A stretch of 64,000 bases of DNA from Myrica gale. Taxonomy: Eukaryota > Streptophyta > Magnoliopsida > Fagales > Myricaceae. The notes under the pieces were generated by a model. The model was not told the DNA's origin and did no database searches. It worked only from the letters and a program-made list of their open reading frames with translations. The stretch spans positions 17,662,001-17,726,000 of the forward strand of contig OZ005601.1 of assembly GCA_963930655.1 (NCBI GenBank), in the 5' to 3' direction. This document shows, piece after piece, positions 9,916 to 21,611 of the stretch; position 1 is the first letter of the stretch, and each line of letters starts with the position of its first letter. Made by a program: the position numbers and the translations under genes.

Positions 9916-10989
9916 TTGGAGGAAATCTCAGTAGGTACAAATAAGACTGTCAGAATAAGTGACAGTCTGGAGGATGCACTTCGAGCGGAATTGATCAACT
10001 TCCTGCAGGCCCACCAGTCAAGTTTCGCTTGGTCCCATGTCGATATGGAGGGTATCAGTCCCAAGGTTATTACACACGAACTAAATACACTTCCGGGTTG
10101 TCGACTAGTGAGGCAGAAACGAAGAACCTTTGCACCCGAACGCAATAAAGCTGTAGCCGAGGACGTTGACAAACTCCTAGCGGCCGAATTCATTCGCGAA
10201 GTACAATACCCGGATTGGTTGTCAAATGTAGTAATGGTCAGAAAGAGCATGGGGAAGTGGATAATGTGTGTTGATTTCAAAGACTTAAACCTCGTCTGCC
10301 CTAAGGATAGCTTCCCTCGACCCTGGATTGACCTTCTGGTTGATTCCACCGTAGAGCACGAGCTTTTTTCTTTTCTCAATGCTTTCTCGGGGTATAATCA
10401 AATATAGATGGCACCGCAAGACCAGGAGAAAACAACTTTTGTAACTGATCGTGGCCTATATTGCTACAAAGTCATGCCATTCGGCCTAAAAAATGCTGGA
10501 GCTACTTATCAGAGGCTGGTTAATCATATGTTTCGAAAGCAAATAGGTCGCAACATAGAAGTTTATGTGGATGACATGCTCATAAAGAGTCAAAGGGCTA
10601 GTGATCATCTGGTCGATTTAGCATAAACATTCTAAGTCTTGGACCATCACCGAATGAAGCTTAATCCAACAAAGTGCACCTTCGGGGTCTCGTCGGGCAA
10701 ATTTCTGGGCTTCTTGGTCTCACAAAGGGGCATTGAGGCCAACCCCGAAAAGATCCAGGCAATAATACGCCTCAAACCCCCGACAACAAAGCAGGAGATG
10801 CAGCGGCTAATCGGGAAAGTTGTCGCCCTGAGCTAGTTTATTGCCAGATCAACCGATAAATGTTTACCGTTCTTCAAGACTCTTCGCAGCAATTTCGAAT
10901 GGGGGCTGGATTGCGTTGCAGCATTCGAGCAACTAAAAAAGTACCTCCAGAACCCGCCGTTACTCAGTCGACCGATCTAGGGCGAGGTC
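9916..10989 (+). pseudogene. Tat element reverse transcriptase
   Basis: Reverse transcriptase blocks run in order: NVVMVRKSMGKWIMCVDFKD, then DSFPRPWID, then [20 protein letters not shown], and the catalytic YVDDML near 10561-10578, followed by CTFGVSSGKFLGFLVS. The aspartate pair is intact. In-frame stops at 10405-10407, 10624-10626 and 10834-10836, plus a stop near 10978, inactivate it. Confidence 0.92.
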
Positions 10990-11865
10990 TTGTTTTTATA
11001 CTTGGCGATCAATACCAGAGCCATCAGTACTGTCTTGTTCCATGAAGAGGATGGCATCCAGCGACCGGTGTCTTATGTCAGCAAGGCTTTGCGAGGGGCA
11101 GAGGAAAGGTACTCTCCTGTCGAACGAGCGACGTTTGCCCTACTGGTGACTGCCAGAAAGCTTCGACCATACTTCCAGGCACACTCCGTGACCGTACTCA
11201 CCAACCTACCACTAAAAAAGACTTTGCAGAATGTTGAGGCCTCAGGACGATTAACTCAGTGGGCGATTGAATTAAGCGAGTTCGATATCCAGTATCAACC
11301 TTGGAGAAAAATACATGGCCAGGCAGTAGCCGACTTTTTGACCGAAGCGGAGGATGCCTCGAGCGAACCGGCAGTAAAGTTATCCAATGAGAAGCCGAAA
11401 TTACGAGCTAGTTGCATATGGGTTGCCAGCGTGGATGACTCTTTTAACAAATGGGCTAGTGGAGTCGGAGTGGTACTCCGCTGGCTGGACGATCAAGTCT
11501 TACAGTACGCTCTTCATTTTGGCTTCAAAGCAACTAACAATGAAGCAGAGTACGAGGATATTTTGGCAGGCACCAGTATTGCACATTTTTTCAGGGCGGA
11601 CGGTGTGGTGGTTCACAGTGACTCTCAGCTGGTGCCCGGACAGATAAAAGGGGAATTTACAGCAAAGGATATAAAAATGAAGGAGTACCTCCACCGAGTA
11701 CTCGAATTGAAAGGTTTGTTCAAACAGTTCTCGGTCGAACAAATGCGGCGATCAGAGAACGAGCAGGCCGATGCTCTGGCCCAGATGGCCTCTAATCCAG
11801 ATGGGTCGGCCTGTCCTGATGGGGTCTTCCTAGAGATATTATGTGAGACCCCATATTTCATTTCT
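10990..11865 (+). pseudogene. Tat element RNase H and second archaeal-type RNase H
   Basis: The first part is a gypsy RNase H (SYVSKALRGAEERYSPVE, then LTQWAIELSEFDIQYQP). It is followed by a second RNase H domain with ATNNEAEYEDILAG, VVVHSDSQLVPGQI and RRSENEQADALAQMAS. The first catalytic block is altered to VASVDDSFNKWASG, where relatives have VDGSSN. Dual RNase H is the signature of Tat/Ogre elements. Homology ends near 11865. Confidence 0.88.
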
Positions 11866-12260
11866 GCTACTTTTCTATGTATTTGTTCTAACTCAAGGGG
11901 CCATATTTTTGGCCAATGTATGACTTAACCTTAATACTTATGGTATTTTGTTTTATTATCATTGTGAAAGTTTATTGATGCAATTCTATTATTTTCCTAA
12001 GAGCCAATTGACCAAACCGTGGTCTATAAGACCTATTCCCACTGTCATAGCTCATGAATTATATCAAGAATGCTTTGAATCATCAAACCAACTCAACAAG
12101 CATATTATAAGAAATATTCATCAAGCTTTATCATGCAAGGGGGTCTAGATTAGGTTTTACTTCATGGCATCCTTGTATCGTTCTTTTTGTAAAATGTTGA
12201 ACCCAACCTGAACTTAACATATTCATCATTGAATCACAGCTCTACGTACACCAATAAGCA
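11866..12260. other. No gene recognised next to the Tat truncation
   Basis: AT-rich sequence without a recognisable domain. It may belong to the minus-strand LTR-like block that follows. Confidence 0.4.
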
Positions 12261-12800
12261 TGATCAAACATCACAAAAGAACATGCTATCCATTCACAAA
12301 ACACAAGAGTCTAAACCCTCACTAAAGCATGAAGTTCTAACCCTTACCTTGGTGATCTCGGGTAGCTCTTGATGTTCTCCTATAAACACAAGATCTATAG
12401 GTTAATGAAACTGATCTAAGGCTAAGAAGAAGTGAAAATGATGATGAGGAAATAGAGAAGAGGAAGTGCAAGGGAGTGTTCAAGGCCTTGGCCAAATCCC
12501 TTGCCAACCTACCTTGGCATGAAAGTTTTCACCTTCCTTCTCTTCTTCCTCTCCTTTCTCTCATTCCTTTCCCTCTTGGCCGAATGCTCTCAACACTCAC
12601 TCCCTTCTCTCTAACTCAAATGGCCGGCTATGGTGTGAGGAATGCATGGCAAGGTTTGGCTTTTATAGCCAACCTTGCCATCATTTGGTCAAGAGGTGGC
12701 TGCCACAAGCAAGCCCCTTGATTGGGTGGGTTGGGCGGCATAAGGGCTGGAGGAGCCAAATGACACACTCCCCCTTCCCTAGGTGCTGATCAAGGACACT
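12261..12800 (-). repeat. LTR-like promoter and leader block
   Basis: Read on the minus strand, a TATA box (GGCTATAAAAGCC, near 12655-12670) is followed by a purine-rich leader of about 250 bp and then an AAGGTAAGG splice-donor-like site near 12345. The same architecture occurs on the plus strand near 29100-29315 inside the large LTR at 28511-33599. This suggests a decayed LTR of a related gypsy family. No coding region or terminus was identified. Confidence 0.35.
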
Positions 12801-13504
12801 TACACAAGCTAAGTTCATCTCAAAATCACATCAATTTGTGATTATAAGCAAGCATGGCCGGTTGGTCCAATTTTGCATCTCACTATTCATGCAACAAAGG
12901 CCAAAAACTTGGGACAATGGAAAAAGACAAAGAGAACAAGACAAAGCAAAGATTTTCATGTGTGTGTCGTGTGCCCTAGGGAGGAGAGAGAGAGTGAGAC
13001 CAACATGACATCAAAGTAGACTTAGGTTAACAAAATAATTAGCTATGTTACAAAGTTAATCAATGCATATGTTAGAAAACGAAATAGGTAATTAGTCAAG
13101 TACCTAATAGAGATTAGTGATAGAGTAATCAAGATTGACACTAGGTAAAGATTTTAGATGTAACCAAGAAAATGAAGAGGGAAAGATTAAGCATACCGAA
13201 ATTCATTAGTGCAATTAGAATCGAATGAATCATGTGTTAAGAAATCAAACCTAGTATTAGAAGATGTTAAATATGAGCTATTGATGTATACTTAGGAAAA
13301 ATATCATGTGGTTAAATCAAGAAATATGAATACTAAGGTTTTAATACGAAATTGGAAGAATTTTGAATGCATAGAAACCGGTAAAAATATAGACAATCAT
13401 TAATAGGCTAAATACGAGAAATCGAGGAAATTAAGAAATTTAGATAAATAAGGGGATTTAGGGAAAGGGTATCACCGTTGAATGTTGTTGCTTTTCATAC
13501 AAAT
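12801..13504. other. AT-rich stretch without recognised gene
   Basis: No domain, RNA gene or clear terminus. It may be the rest of the LTR-like block to its left. Confidence 0.35.
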
Positions 13505-14390
13505 GAGAGTTTTTTTTCTAAGCAACAGAAACAATATATTAGAATCCGAGAAAGATACAACCAGTACAAAACATAAAAACAACACAAAGGCCAGTGAAAA
13601 ACCTAAAGGGACCTAAAGGCCCTACAATAAACCGGATGCAAAGATCCAGTAGCCAATTCGAACGACAAAGCCGGAACCAATGATAGCCACAAGAGCCATG
13701 CACAAACACCAGAAACAACCGACCACAAGGGTCAACAAACAACACAAACACAAGCTGACTGCAAGAGTCAGTACACAATACAAGCACAAACCGACCACAA
13801 GGGTTGAGACACAACACGATGGCGGCTCTCGCTAGAACAAGGGCTATCAAGGCAACAATTCGACTACTTCGAAGTAATCTTCATGCAAAAACTAGCTGCA
13901 CAAGAGGGAGGAGGAGAGGAGACAGCGGCGAGCGGCACAAAACAACGGCGACGAGGAGAGTTGCCGGAGAAAAACGGCCAGATCTGTCCACCAAAAGGGG
14001 GAAGGAGGCAGAGGCGGGAAACAAGCCAAAAAAGGCCAGACCGAGGTAGGAGAGATCGCCTGGGGGAGCTGAGCACGGCTGGACAACTCAAAACCACCAA
14101 AAAAACACAAATCAGCCAGGAGGGAGACAAGAGGGCGCAGGCGCTTGAGATCCACCCAAGGGGGCACCGCTCCTGGTCAAATCTGAGCGCCAGAAGGGTA
14201 GTAAGCCCACCATGGAGGCCGTGCACACCGAAGACCACCGGAGAGGCTGATATCTAAGCTCCAAAACGAAATGAAAAAATCAAGCAAGAAGGGGCTAAAA
14301 AGGCAGACGCCGGCCACCAGAAGGAAAGTTTTAGTTATCAAGAATAGCCGCAGCAGGGTATCCACCTTCCCCTAGATAAATCCAACAAAC
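13505..14390 (-). mobile_element. Possible LINE-derived fragment (non-coding)
   Basis: On the minus strand this GC-richer block ends with a short A run after TTCTAATATATTGTTTCTG, similar to plant L1 3' tails. Its interior is rich in CTTGTGGTCGG-like phrases and has no reverse transcriptase motif. Open frames at 13539-14257 on both strands show no recognisable domain. A LINE untranslated region is my best guess, and another retroelement leader is possible. Confidence 0.25.
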
Positions 14391-14580
14391 GATAGTCTCA
14401 GAATAAGTTAGTTTGGGTCGAAGAAAAAGAGTCTTAGAAGCGATAACTCGACATGATGAGATTATCCTCAAGGATCCATCGCATTATTTAAGGAACCCCT
14501 TCTACTCGATACAAGACACCAACACTTAATATAACACTAACTTGGTTGGATCCTTGGAAATCGACAATTAAGTAATCACT

Positions 14581-14940
14581 CATTTATTGTATACACAACA
14601 TGCAGTTGAACATAAAAGTTATCATCCTATGCCACAGATAGACTGAGCTGAAATGACATGAATGGCGGAGCTTATTTGGATTTTGGAGCAAGACAAGATG
14701 AGAAAGCATGGATGAAAAGGAAGCTATGCCCAATGCCATTTAGAAGAGCAACAAAAAATTCATTTATTGTATACACAACATGCAGTTGAACATAAAAGTT
14801 ATCATCCTATGCCACAGATAGACTGAGCTGGAATGACATGAATGGCGGAACTTATTTGGATTTTGGAGCAAGACAAGATGAGAAAGCATGGATGAAAAGG
14901 AAACTATGCCCAATGCCATTTAGAAGAGCAACAAAAAATA
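14581..14940. repeat. 180-bp tandem duplication
   Basis: Positions 14581-14760 are repeated at 14761-14940 with four differences by eye. All but the last base difference are A/G changes. The near identity implies a recent duplication. It lies just beyond the 3' end of the MED8 remnant and contains no gene motif. Confidence 0.95.
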
Positions 14941-15120
14941 ATACTTATCAAACTAAAAATTAAACAATATGTACAAGTTTTCACCGCAAACGATGAACAT
15001 TACAGCCACAACCATGTATGCAGCTACAACAATGTCCATAGGAAACAAATAAATGAGATAAAAGCAACGCCAAAATGTGACCCCGACAATCAGCAATTTC
15101 TAGAGCGGAGCATTGTTGCG

Positions 15121-15320
15121 TCACTGTGGATTTTGCTGTCTCTGCTGGGAAAAATTGGGAAGATTCTGTTGTTGTGTATTCTGAAGTGCCACCATACCAG
15201 ATTGTAGATTCTGTGCATTTGATTGAATGTTTCCGAATGCACTTTGTGAACCATGTGACTGTTGCTGCTGTTGTTGCATAGGCATCATACCGCTAGGATT
15301 GGCAGCTCCAATATTAAACA
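15121..15320 (-). pseudogene. MED8: MED8 last coding exon
   Basis: After the acceptor TTGTTTGCAG the exon reads FNIGAANPSGMMPMQQQQQQ and ends with QQRQQNPQ and a TGA stop at 15121-15123. This is the conserved C-terminus of plant MED8. The exon itself is open and would be in phase with a preceding ...DQ-A codon. Confidence 0.85.
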
Positions 15321-17365
15321 CTGCAAACAAAGTCCCAGTTGCAAGCCTATTTAAGTTGACATCAATATGGCTACTGCATTTCAAATAGAAACAAAAGGAC
15401 ATAATTCATACTCTGATCACTCAGAAGTTGGGAAGCATGACTCTCCAATCCCCCTCCCATTTGCTCCAGTATGGGGAGGAGCTCCCGCTCCTCCCTCTCC
15501 TGTGGCCACGCCTCTGGTGGCTGGATTCTGCTTTAATAGTTCTTTTCCGGGCTGTTTTTAGGCCCTTTTCTCTTAATCAATAGAGGTTAGATCCTGGCAT
15601 TCTCGGTAGTCCTTGGTGCGCACGGTCACTTTGGTTGGCTTCCCCTCCTCCAGGCATCTAGATCTATCCAAGACTGGCGACAATTGGCCGGCACATGAGC
15701 CCTCACGCACGCCCAGGCCTGTAAGTGGATCCCACGTGCTGGGTCGCTTTTGCTTCTCTCTCGGCTGGTATGACGTCCATGAGCCCTCAAGCACGCCCAC
15801 TTTAAAGGCATCAAACTTGATTCCTTGCATGGACTGCTTTGAACCTTCAAATGCCTTCTTGTTCATCTATCATACATGTCATTAATGAATTGTGGGGTGC
15901 CAAATCCCAAATAAAATGTAACTAGGTGGAACTGGGAGTGTGAGTGACTTCAAGCTATCCAATTCTCACTTATTAGATTAGTCATTTTGAACTCTAGCAT
16001 AGATATATTTAGAGTTCCCTAGATTAACACAGATTGTATCAGAGGAGTGATCTACTACAACCATGTGGCACTAGGCATTATAGCATGACATGGCCCTGAA
16101 AATGATGTTAACAGTTTGAGTGGAAGAGATTATGACGGTCCAAATTGTGTTAAATCTCCTATGGGTAGATTAACTGTTTAGTTGTTAGATACTTGCCAAA
16201 TATTAGACATAATGTTTACCAGATGGAACTGGACTTTATCAGTGATTCTAGTGAGCTCTTATTACAGTTTCATTATTCCTCCTCATATATAGCACAAAAG
16301 TTACTGGCGTTTCCTGGTAATCATAACTATACTCCAACCCCCAACTTCAAATCCAAGCAGCCAATAACTCAGCCTTAATTTATCCTTACCCCAATCCTAT
16401 AGTACTGCTACTGCGATATACAATATTCTGCTTCAAAGTAATCGATAAAGTACCACTATATCCCTTCCCTGAAGTATCATACATCAACTCCCAATAATCC
16501 CTCCTCCTGAAGCATCGCATGTATCAGCTCGCATAGATATTTCAGATACAAATAATCCCCCTTTTCCAAAACTAACCCCCAGAACATCAAAAAAGACAAT
16601 ATCACTTTGGACTTCTGTAGTAAAAAAAGGGCAATTTAGAACATCATATTATGAAATCACACAGAAGACAGCAAATTAATAAAATCGATGAATACTCTTA
16701 AGGTTCTCCATCAAGTGTGGACCTAGATTTGAACCCGTGGATATTCTTGTGTTAAATGGGAGATATGGTTTGGGGTTAAGGTATGAAGTCAGGATATCTC
16801 CTCTAATTCTGTGCTGGGTCATCATTCATCCCAAAAGTATAACCTGAAGGAAAATAATGACTTTACTCAATCAATAATAATTTAACAGTGCTTTAGATTT
16901 TTAGAGCCTGGGAAAAGTCTATCAACTAACAGAAACTAACAAATGATTCTTGAATAAAGAGGCAAAACCGTCATAGCACAAAACATGGGCAAAAAAATGT
17001 CTTGTATGGATGCAAGCTGACAGTAAAGCAGAAGAAAATTCCAAGACACCAACACGATAGGGCATGAGACTCTGCTGATAGTTGTTGAGCAGAAGTATAA
17101 AGCTGGTTAATCATATAGGATAGGAACACTAAGTTGATACAATCTTTCCTTTATAATGCAACAGACTCAAAGACTAATCACTAAGAGGAGAGTGAGGGGA
17201 GAGGGAAGTGAGAGACTCAGCTCTTTATATTAGTCCAAAGACATGTTATCTATGCTGCCTGCTGTATAGTTCACGATTAGAGTTATACCTTTTTGGTGGA
17301 CAATACTATAGAACTTGAAGGAGAAAACTAGAGATTGAATTAGTATAAGGAAATGTATAACTGAC
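15321..17365. other. MED8 remnant intron region with unidentified GC-rich insert
   Basis: About 2 kb separates the last two recognised MED8 exons. The exon expected between them (encoding a PRMQFGLSG-type block in relatives) was not found. A GC-richer block at about 15430-15870 stands out and contains two imperfect copies of CATGAGCCCTCACGCACGCC. It has open frames on both strands but no domain I recognise. Confidence 0.4.
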
Positions 17366-17574
17366 CATTTGGGTATTTGATGTCGCCTGCGCTTCATTAA
17401 ACAATGCACTATTAGCAGTACCAGAAAACTGGGTTAGGTGACGACTAATCTGATTTCCTTGGTTGAGTTGGCTTTGACCAATGCCATGCTGAACATGTCT
17501 GAAGTCAACTGCCTACCCTGAAGCTGTTGGTGTCCCATTGGGTGAGAAAAATGCATCTGATGTTGGCCATGTAA
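17366..17574 (-). pseudogene. MED8: MED8 Q-rich exon with single-base deletion
   Basis: Acceptor CTTTCTCCCCCAG and donor GTCAGT bound 209 bp. The reading begins LHGQHQMHFSHPMGHQQLQG and, after loss of one G in what should be TCAGGACAT, continues in another frame as HVQHGIGQSQLNQGNQ and SRHLTQFSGTANSALFN. A length of 209 instead of 210 independently shows the deletion. The shift would terminate the protein early. Confidence 0.85.
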
Positions 17575-18801
17575 CTGGGGGAGAAAGACATTTCTTTAGT
17601 ACTGCAATGAATACAAACGACTGAAGAATAACACAATGACGGCTAAATAGATCTTTATTCATTCCTGGCATGCCAGCATGTTGGTTAGAACTCAAAACTA
17701 TTTTGAGTAAAACGGGGAGAGGGGGGGTGCTGTGTAGCAACAGAGCTATCAAACCCAATGTTTGTTCATGCAAGGGGCAGAAACCAAACGTAGTAACATA
17801 AAAAAATGCATACACTAAAAATAAACACGAGAGACGATGTTACTGCATGCAGGATAGCGTGGTATAACTTTTGTAGTTACTTTTGGCAACAAGAAACAAT
17901 GTTCCTTTTTCATTTTATTTCCTTTTTTAACAAAATAGCTGTCACGTTCCAATTGCAACACCCTACAACTTATACTACACATCCACATTTGTAACCACAG
18001 AAAAGATTGCATACTGACAAATAAAACCATAGTATTCATCAATAGAGCAATTTCAAATTCAATATCTTCAGTTACAAATTGAGTAAAATCATGATCAACA
18101 ATCAAATATTAACTATCAAGCTACTCACATTGATACTTGTAAGTAGACAGATTAGGTAGTATATAATCTCAGATATATAGGTCTCGCCTACCCACCCAAA
18201 GGTTTTTGTCCCTCTTGTTTCATTCATTTTTAAATGCCAGATGGATAAATCACATACAGGACTGAAGGAAAAGAAAGCAGACTTCAGGATAAGAGCTCTA
18301 CCATAAGCCCAACCATAAAATCCTTTTGAAATAATTGGAAGCGGTTTTGAGTGAGGGAATGTATCAAAGCCACTAAGAGTACTCCCAATAAAGCTTACTA
18401 CCTAGCTTTCTTACTCCCATCCCAAGTTTAAATTGAGGAGTAAGAATCAGAAAAATCAAAAAGCCCCCATAAGAGTTTCAGATTAAATTTTCTTATCTCT
18501 ATCTGTCCGTACCAAAGCCTCTAGGATTCAAATGCCTCATTGACATCTACTTCGAATTCCACACCAACTTTCTCAAACGCAAATGAGCGAACACTGCTCT
18601 CAGCTTACTGAGCATGTAAAACTGCATGGAAAATGTGTACAAGGCCTAGGAATGAATTCACCATCACATGGCTGACCAACTAATACTAATGGTTCCTACT
18701 TGATACAGGCGACCCGCAGCTTAAAATCCAAACTGATGGCCAGTTTCCGGGGTTAGCTAACATCCTTCGTATTAGCCGACTATGATGAACAGGCCTTCTT
18801 A
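17575..18801. other. MED8 remnant intron, no gene seen
   Basis: AT-rich intron-like sequence between a MED8 exon and the CACTA element. No domain or element terminus was recognised. Confidence 0.45.
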
Positions 18802-19479
18802 CACTACAAAAAAAATTGACTTTTAGTGACAAAAAATTGTCACTAAAAGTCAAAATTTCGTCACTAAAAGTATTAGTGACGAAATTTTTTGTCACGAGCT
18901 CCGTTAGCGAAAGAGCGTCACAAAATGTATTTCGTGATAAAACCCGAATTTTTCGTAACAAAATCTAATGATCGATCAGTACTTTTGCCGATTTATCGGT
19001 GAGAACGTAGTGATGGATCAGTTGAAACAGCAATCGATCGGTATTTGTTTGTAATGATCGAACCGATACAAATAACGATCGATCAATCATTTATTTCAAC
19101 GATGGAACGTTAATTAAGTAACTGATCGATCGGTGTAATCTGACGATCGATCGTTTGAGTTGGATGATCGATCGCTTACGTTACTAATCGATCAGTAATT
19201 TTGTCTTTTTAATATTGGCAATCGAATAGTGGAATTGAACGATCTATCGGTTTAACAACAACCGATTGATCGATGAAGATGCCGATCGAACGGTGGTAAC
19301 AGAATCGGTTGTAAAAAAACAATAATAATAGAAAATATTATATAACACATACTATTATAATAACAATACAATATTCACATAATAAACATCAATAATAACA
19401 AATAGTGATCCGTAATTAAATCAAAAATAATATCGTAATAATAATACATAATCACAAAGCTATTAAAACATACATGCAT

Positions 19480-19712
19480 CTACTTTTTTGAACCCCCAAA
19501 CTGACTGAATAGTCGCTTTGACATGTCGCTCATTTTCTTCTCCATTACATAGGACATTTTCTTCTCCAGCTCCTTCGATATTTCTGCCCATAAGCGCTCT
19601 TACTCCTTTCACATGCGCTCTTGTTCCTGTTGCATGCGCTCCTCATGCTCCACTGGCATGCGCTCTTGCTCCCTTCTCATGCGCTCCTCCTGCTCCACCA
19701 GCTACTCCTCAC
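19480..19712 (-). pseudogene. CACTA-associated coiled-coil protein, C-terminal remnant
   Basis: The minus strand reads repeated EERMRREQERM-like units, then WAEISKELEKKMSYVMEKK and LFSQFGGSKK before a stop at 19480-19482. Such charged coiled-coil tails end the plant transposase-24-type proteins of CACTA elements. Two in-frame stops lie among the repeats. No TNP2 transposase is present. Confidence 0.5.
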
Positions 19713-20144
19713 GGTGGTTCCACAACGTGGCCTTTTTCGACAACATCACCCCCCAGTCCACAAGTACACGCACCAACGTTGGAAGCCGATGTCATCAACA
19801 ATAGTTGTATGACATCATACACCAATGCTAGTAGTATATCCAAACACCGAACTCGTCCTACCACGAATACACAATCTCAAACTGTCCATATTTTGGAAAA
19901 TTCAAGGGTTTTTACGCGATAAATGTATATTTATCGCGTCCTACTCCTTGAACGGGACTAAGGGTACACACGTTATATCCCAAAAATATAACCCAAACAG
20001 AACAAGTAAAAAACACTTCAATATTCATCCTCCATGCTTCTCAAACTACATAATTTATTTCCAAAACTCAAGCACTTCAATAATGAAACATGTAAATAAA
20101 TATAAATGCTACACATCATCAATAATTTGCAAGAAAACTTGCGT

Positions 20145-20290
20145 GAAACACCGATCGATCGGTACAAATATGACGATCGATCGTATAAAACATAACGATC
20201 GATCGGTTGTATACCATATAACAGACGATTATAAAACATAACGATCGATCGATTGTATACCATATAACAGACGATCGATCGTCATTTATT
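20145..20290. repeat. Tandem repeat with GATCGATCG palindromes
   Basis: A unit containing ATAACGATCGATCG, TTGTATACCATATAACAG and ACGAT is repeated twice with a period near 47 bp, within a cluster of further GATCGATCG sites. It belongs to the right subterminal region of the CACTA element. Confidence 0.8.
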
Positions 20291-20715
20291 GATGATTGAT
20301 CGTTAATTACCCAGATCGATAAAACCATGCAAACCCTCCCAACACACTCAAATCCAAGCCCAAATCACTCTCAAATCAATGAATATGAGCTCGGGCTTCC
20401 TCTTAATCTATTATAAACACTCTCTCAACCAAAAGAACGGTATTTTGACTAAGTTTGAGAGGAAAATAGCTCATTGCCGCAAGCCTTCGTTCTCATTGTT
20501 GCCGTGAGTTTTTTTTTTCACTTCACCCACGGCCTTAGAGCATTTTGGCATTTCAACCACAATAAACACCGATCGATCGGTTACCACCATATCGATCGAT
20601 CGCCTTGTCAGCTTTAAAATTTCCGTGAAATTTTTCAAACGATCGATCGCAATTGCAACGATCGATCGTGAAACGAATTCAAAACGACGACAGACGTGAG
20701 CGATCGATCCCTTCC

Positions 20716-21045
20716 AAAGTGCCCAGGGAATTGTTAAAAGGAGCTTCGAGGGGAAAGTACCTCTAACTACACTCAAATCCTCTCCTTTCCCCAAAAAAAG
20801 TACATCCAAACAGGGAGAAGAAGACGTCCTTACCCCTTCCCTACTTGTCTATACTAAGAACCCTAAATTTCTCGGAAGAGATTGGTGACAAGGTCAACAA
20901 TCAAAAAATGCACACACTGCACACTTAAACATATGTGGGGGTGTTTGTGTGAGTGTGCATGCAAGTGGTAGCATGCCTTTGCAACAGAATTTTTTAACAA
21001 AAACACTTATAGGAGTGCAAAAGGAGTAGATCGTCGAAAAGTTAC
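20716..21045. other. MED8 remnant intron next to CACTA element
   Basis: No recognisable gene. The right boundary of the CACTA element should lie here or at about 20715, but no complementary CACTA terminus was found. Confidence 0.4.
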
Positions 21046-21101
21046 CGACTGAAACTTTTGCTGGGCCTACCCCTGTAAATCATGCAGCTGTGGCAGCTGT
21101 T
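21046..21101 (-). pseudogene. MED8: MED8 short exon with stop and frameshift
   Basis: Bounded by acceptor CCTCTTGCAG and donor GTAACT, this 56-bp exon reads QLPQLHDLQG, a TAG stop (21067-21069), then AQQKFQS. Relatives have NQLAQLHDLQGQAQQKFQS in 57 bp. One base of the first codons is missing, and the Gln codon CAG has become TAG. Confidence 0.85.
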
Positions 21102-21611
21102 CTGCAAGAGGAATATAACATTAAAATTCTGCGCATCTAAATGGTTGGCAATTCAGATAATTCCTAATTGGATGATACAACAGAACATTTTTTACAGGGC
21201 ACAACATTCAGAGAAAGCAACATCGTCCAAGAATCACAACATTGATAGGCAATCTGAACTTAATATTTTTTTCCTTCTCATCCTTAAATATTTAGCCATT
21301 TCCACATATCTTACACACAAAAGTTTAACTTTTGAAGACAAGGCTTTTGTACCTCTACGAATTACTGAAAAACCTTAGTTTACAAAACTTTCAAGTTTTA
21401 TCCGAGATACAATGAAAGTTTGTGCTGAAGTTCCTTTCAAAACATGTCCAGAATGACGTCTTCTTCTCCCTGTATGTGAACTTTGGATGACTCTGGAAGT
21501 ATTTATATCCCCATGCCAAAGGGCAGGACCAGGGCAGGAGGCAGGGGGTAGGGAAGGGTGAAGAGCACTGGAAGCATGAAGAAACTTAGCGTTTTGTCCT
21601 CACATCCTCAC
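21102..21611. other. MED8 remnant intron
   Basis: Sequence between two recognised MED8 exons. No other gene or element was recognised. Confidence 0.5.

Larger units (their letters stand above)
7187..11865 (+). mobile_element. Ty3/gypsy Tat-lineage retrotransposon, 3'-truncated
   Basis: A 5' LTR, primer-binding site, gag, protease, reverse transcriptase, RNase H and a second archaeal-type RNase H follow in order on the plus strand. The second RNase H marks the Tat/Ogre lineage. The copy ends at about 11865, before integrase, and has no 3' LTR. Multiple in-frame stops (for example 7860, 8317, 10405, 10624 and 10834) and small frameshifts make it inactive. Confidence 0.92.
18802..20715. mobile_element. 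CACTA (En/Spm) element, right end not found
   Basis: The left terminus is CACTACAAAAAAAATTGAC, followed by repeated GTCACTAAAA/TTTTAGTGAC subterminal motifs, a standard plant CACTA end. Arrays of the palindrome GATCGATCG fill 18965-19320 and 20145-20710, as expected for subterminal transposase-binding repeats near both ends. Between them lies a remnant of a CACTA accessory protein on the minus strand. The right CACTA terminus (complement of CACTACAA) was not found, so the element is truncated or mutated there. It sits in a MED8 intron. Confidence 0.72.

Noticed and set aside
13864-14257. Protein genes on both strands (about 124 codons each)
   Set aside because: They overlap antisense, have low-complexity composition and show no domain; this is a GC-rich block without stops.
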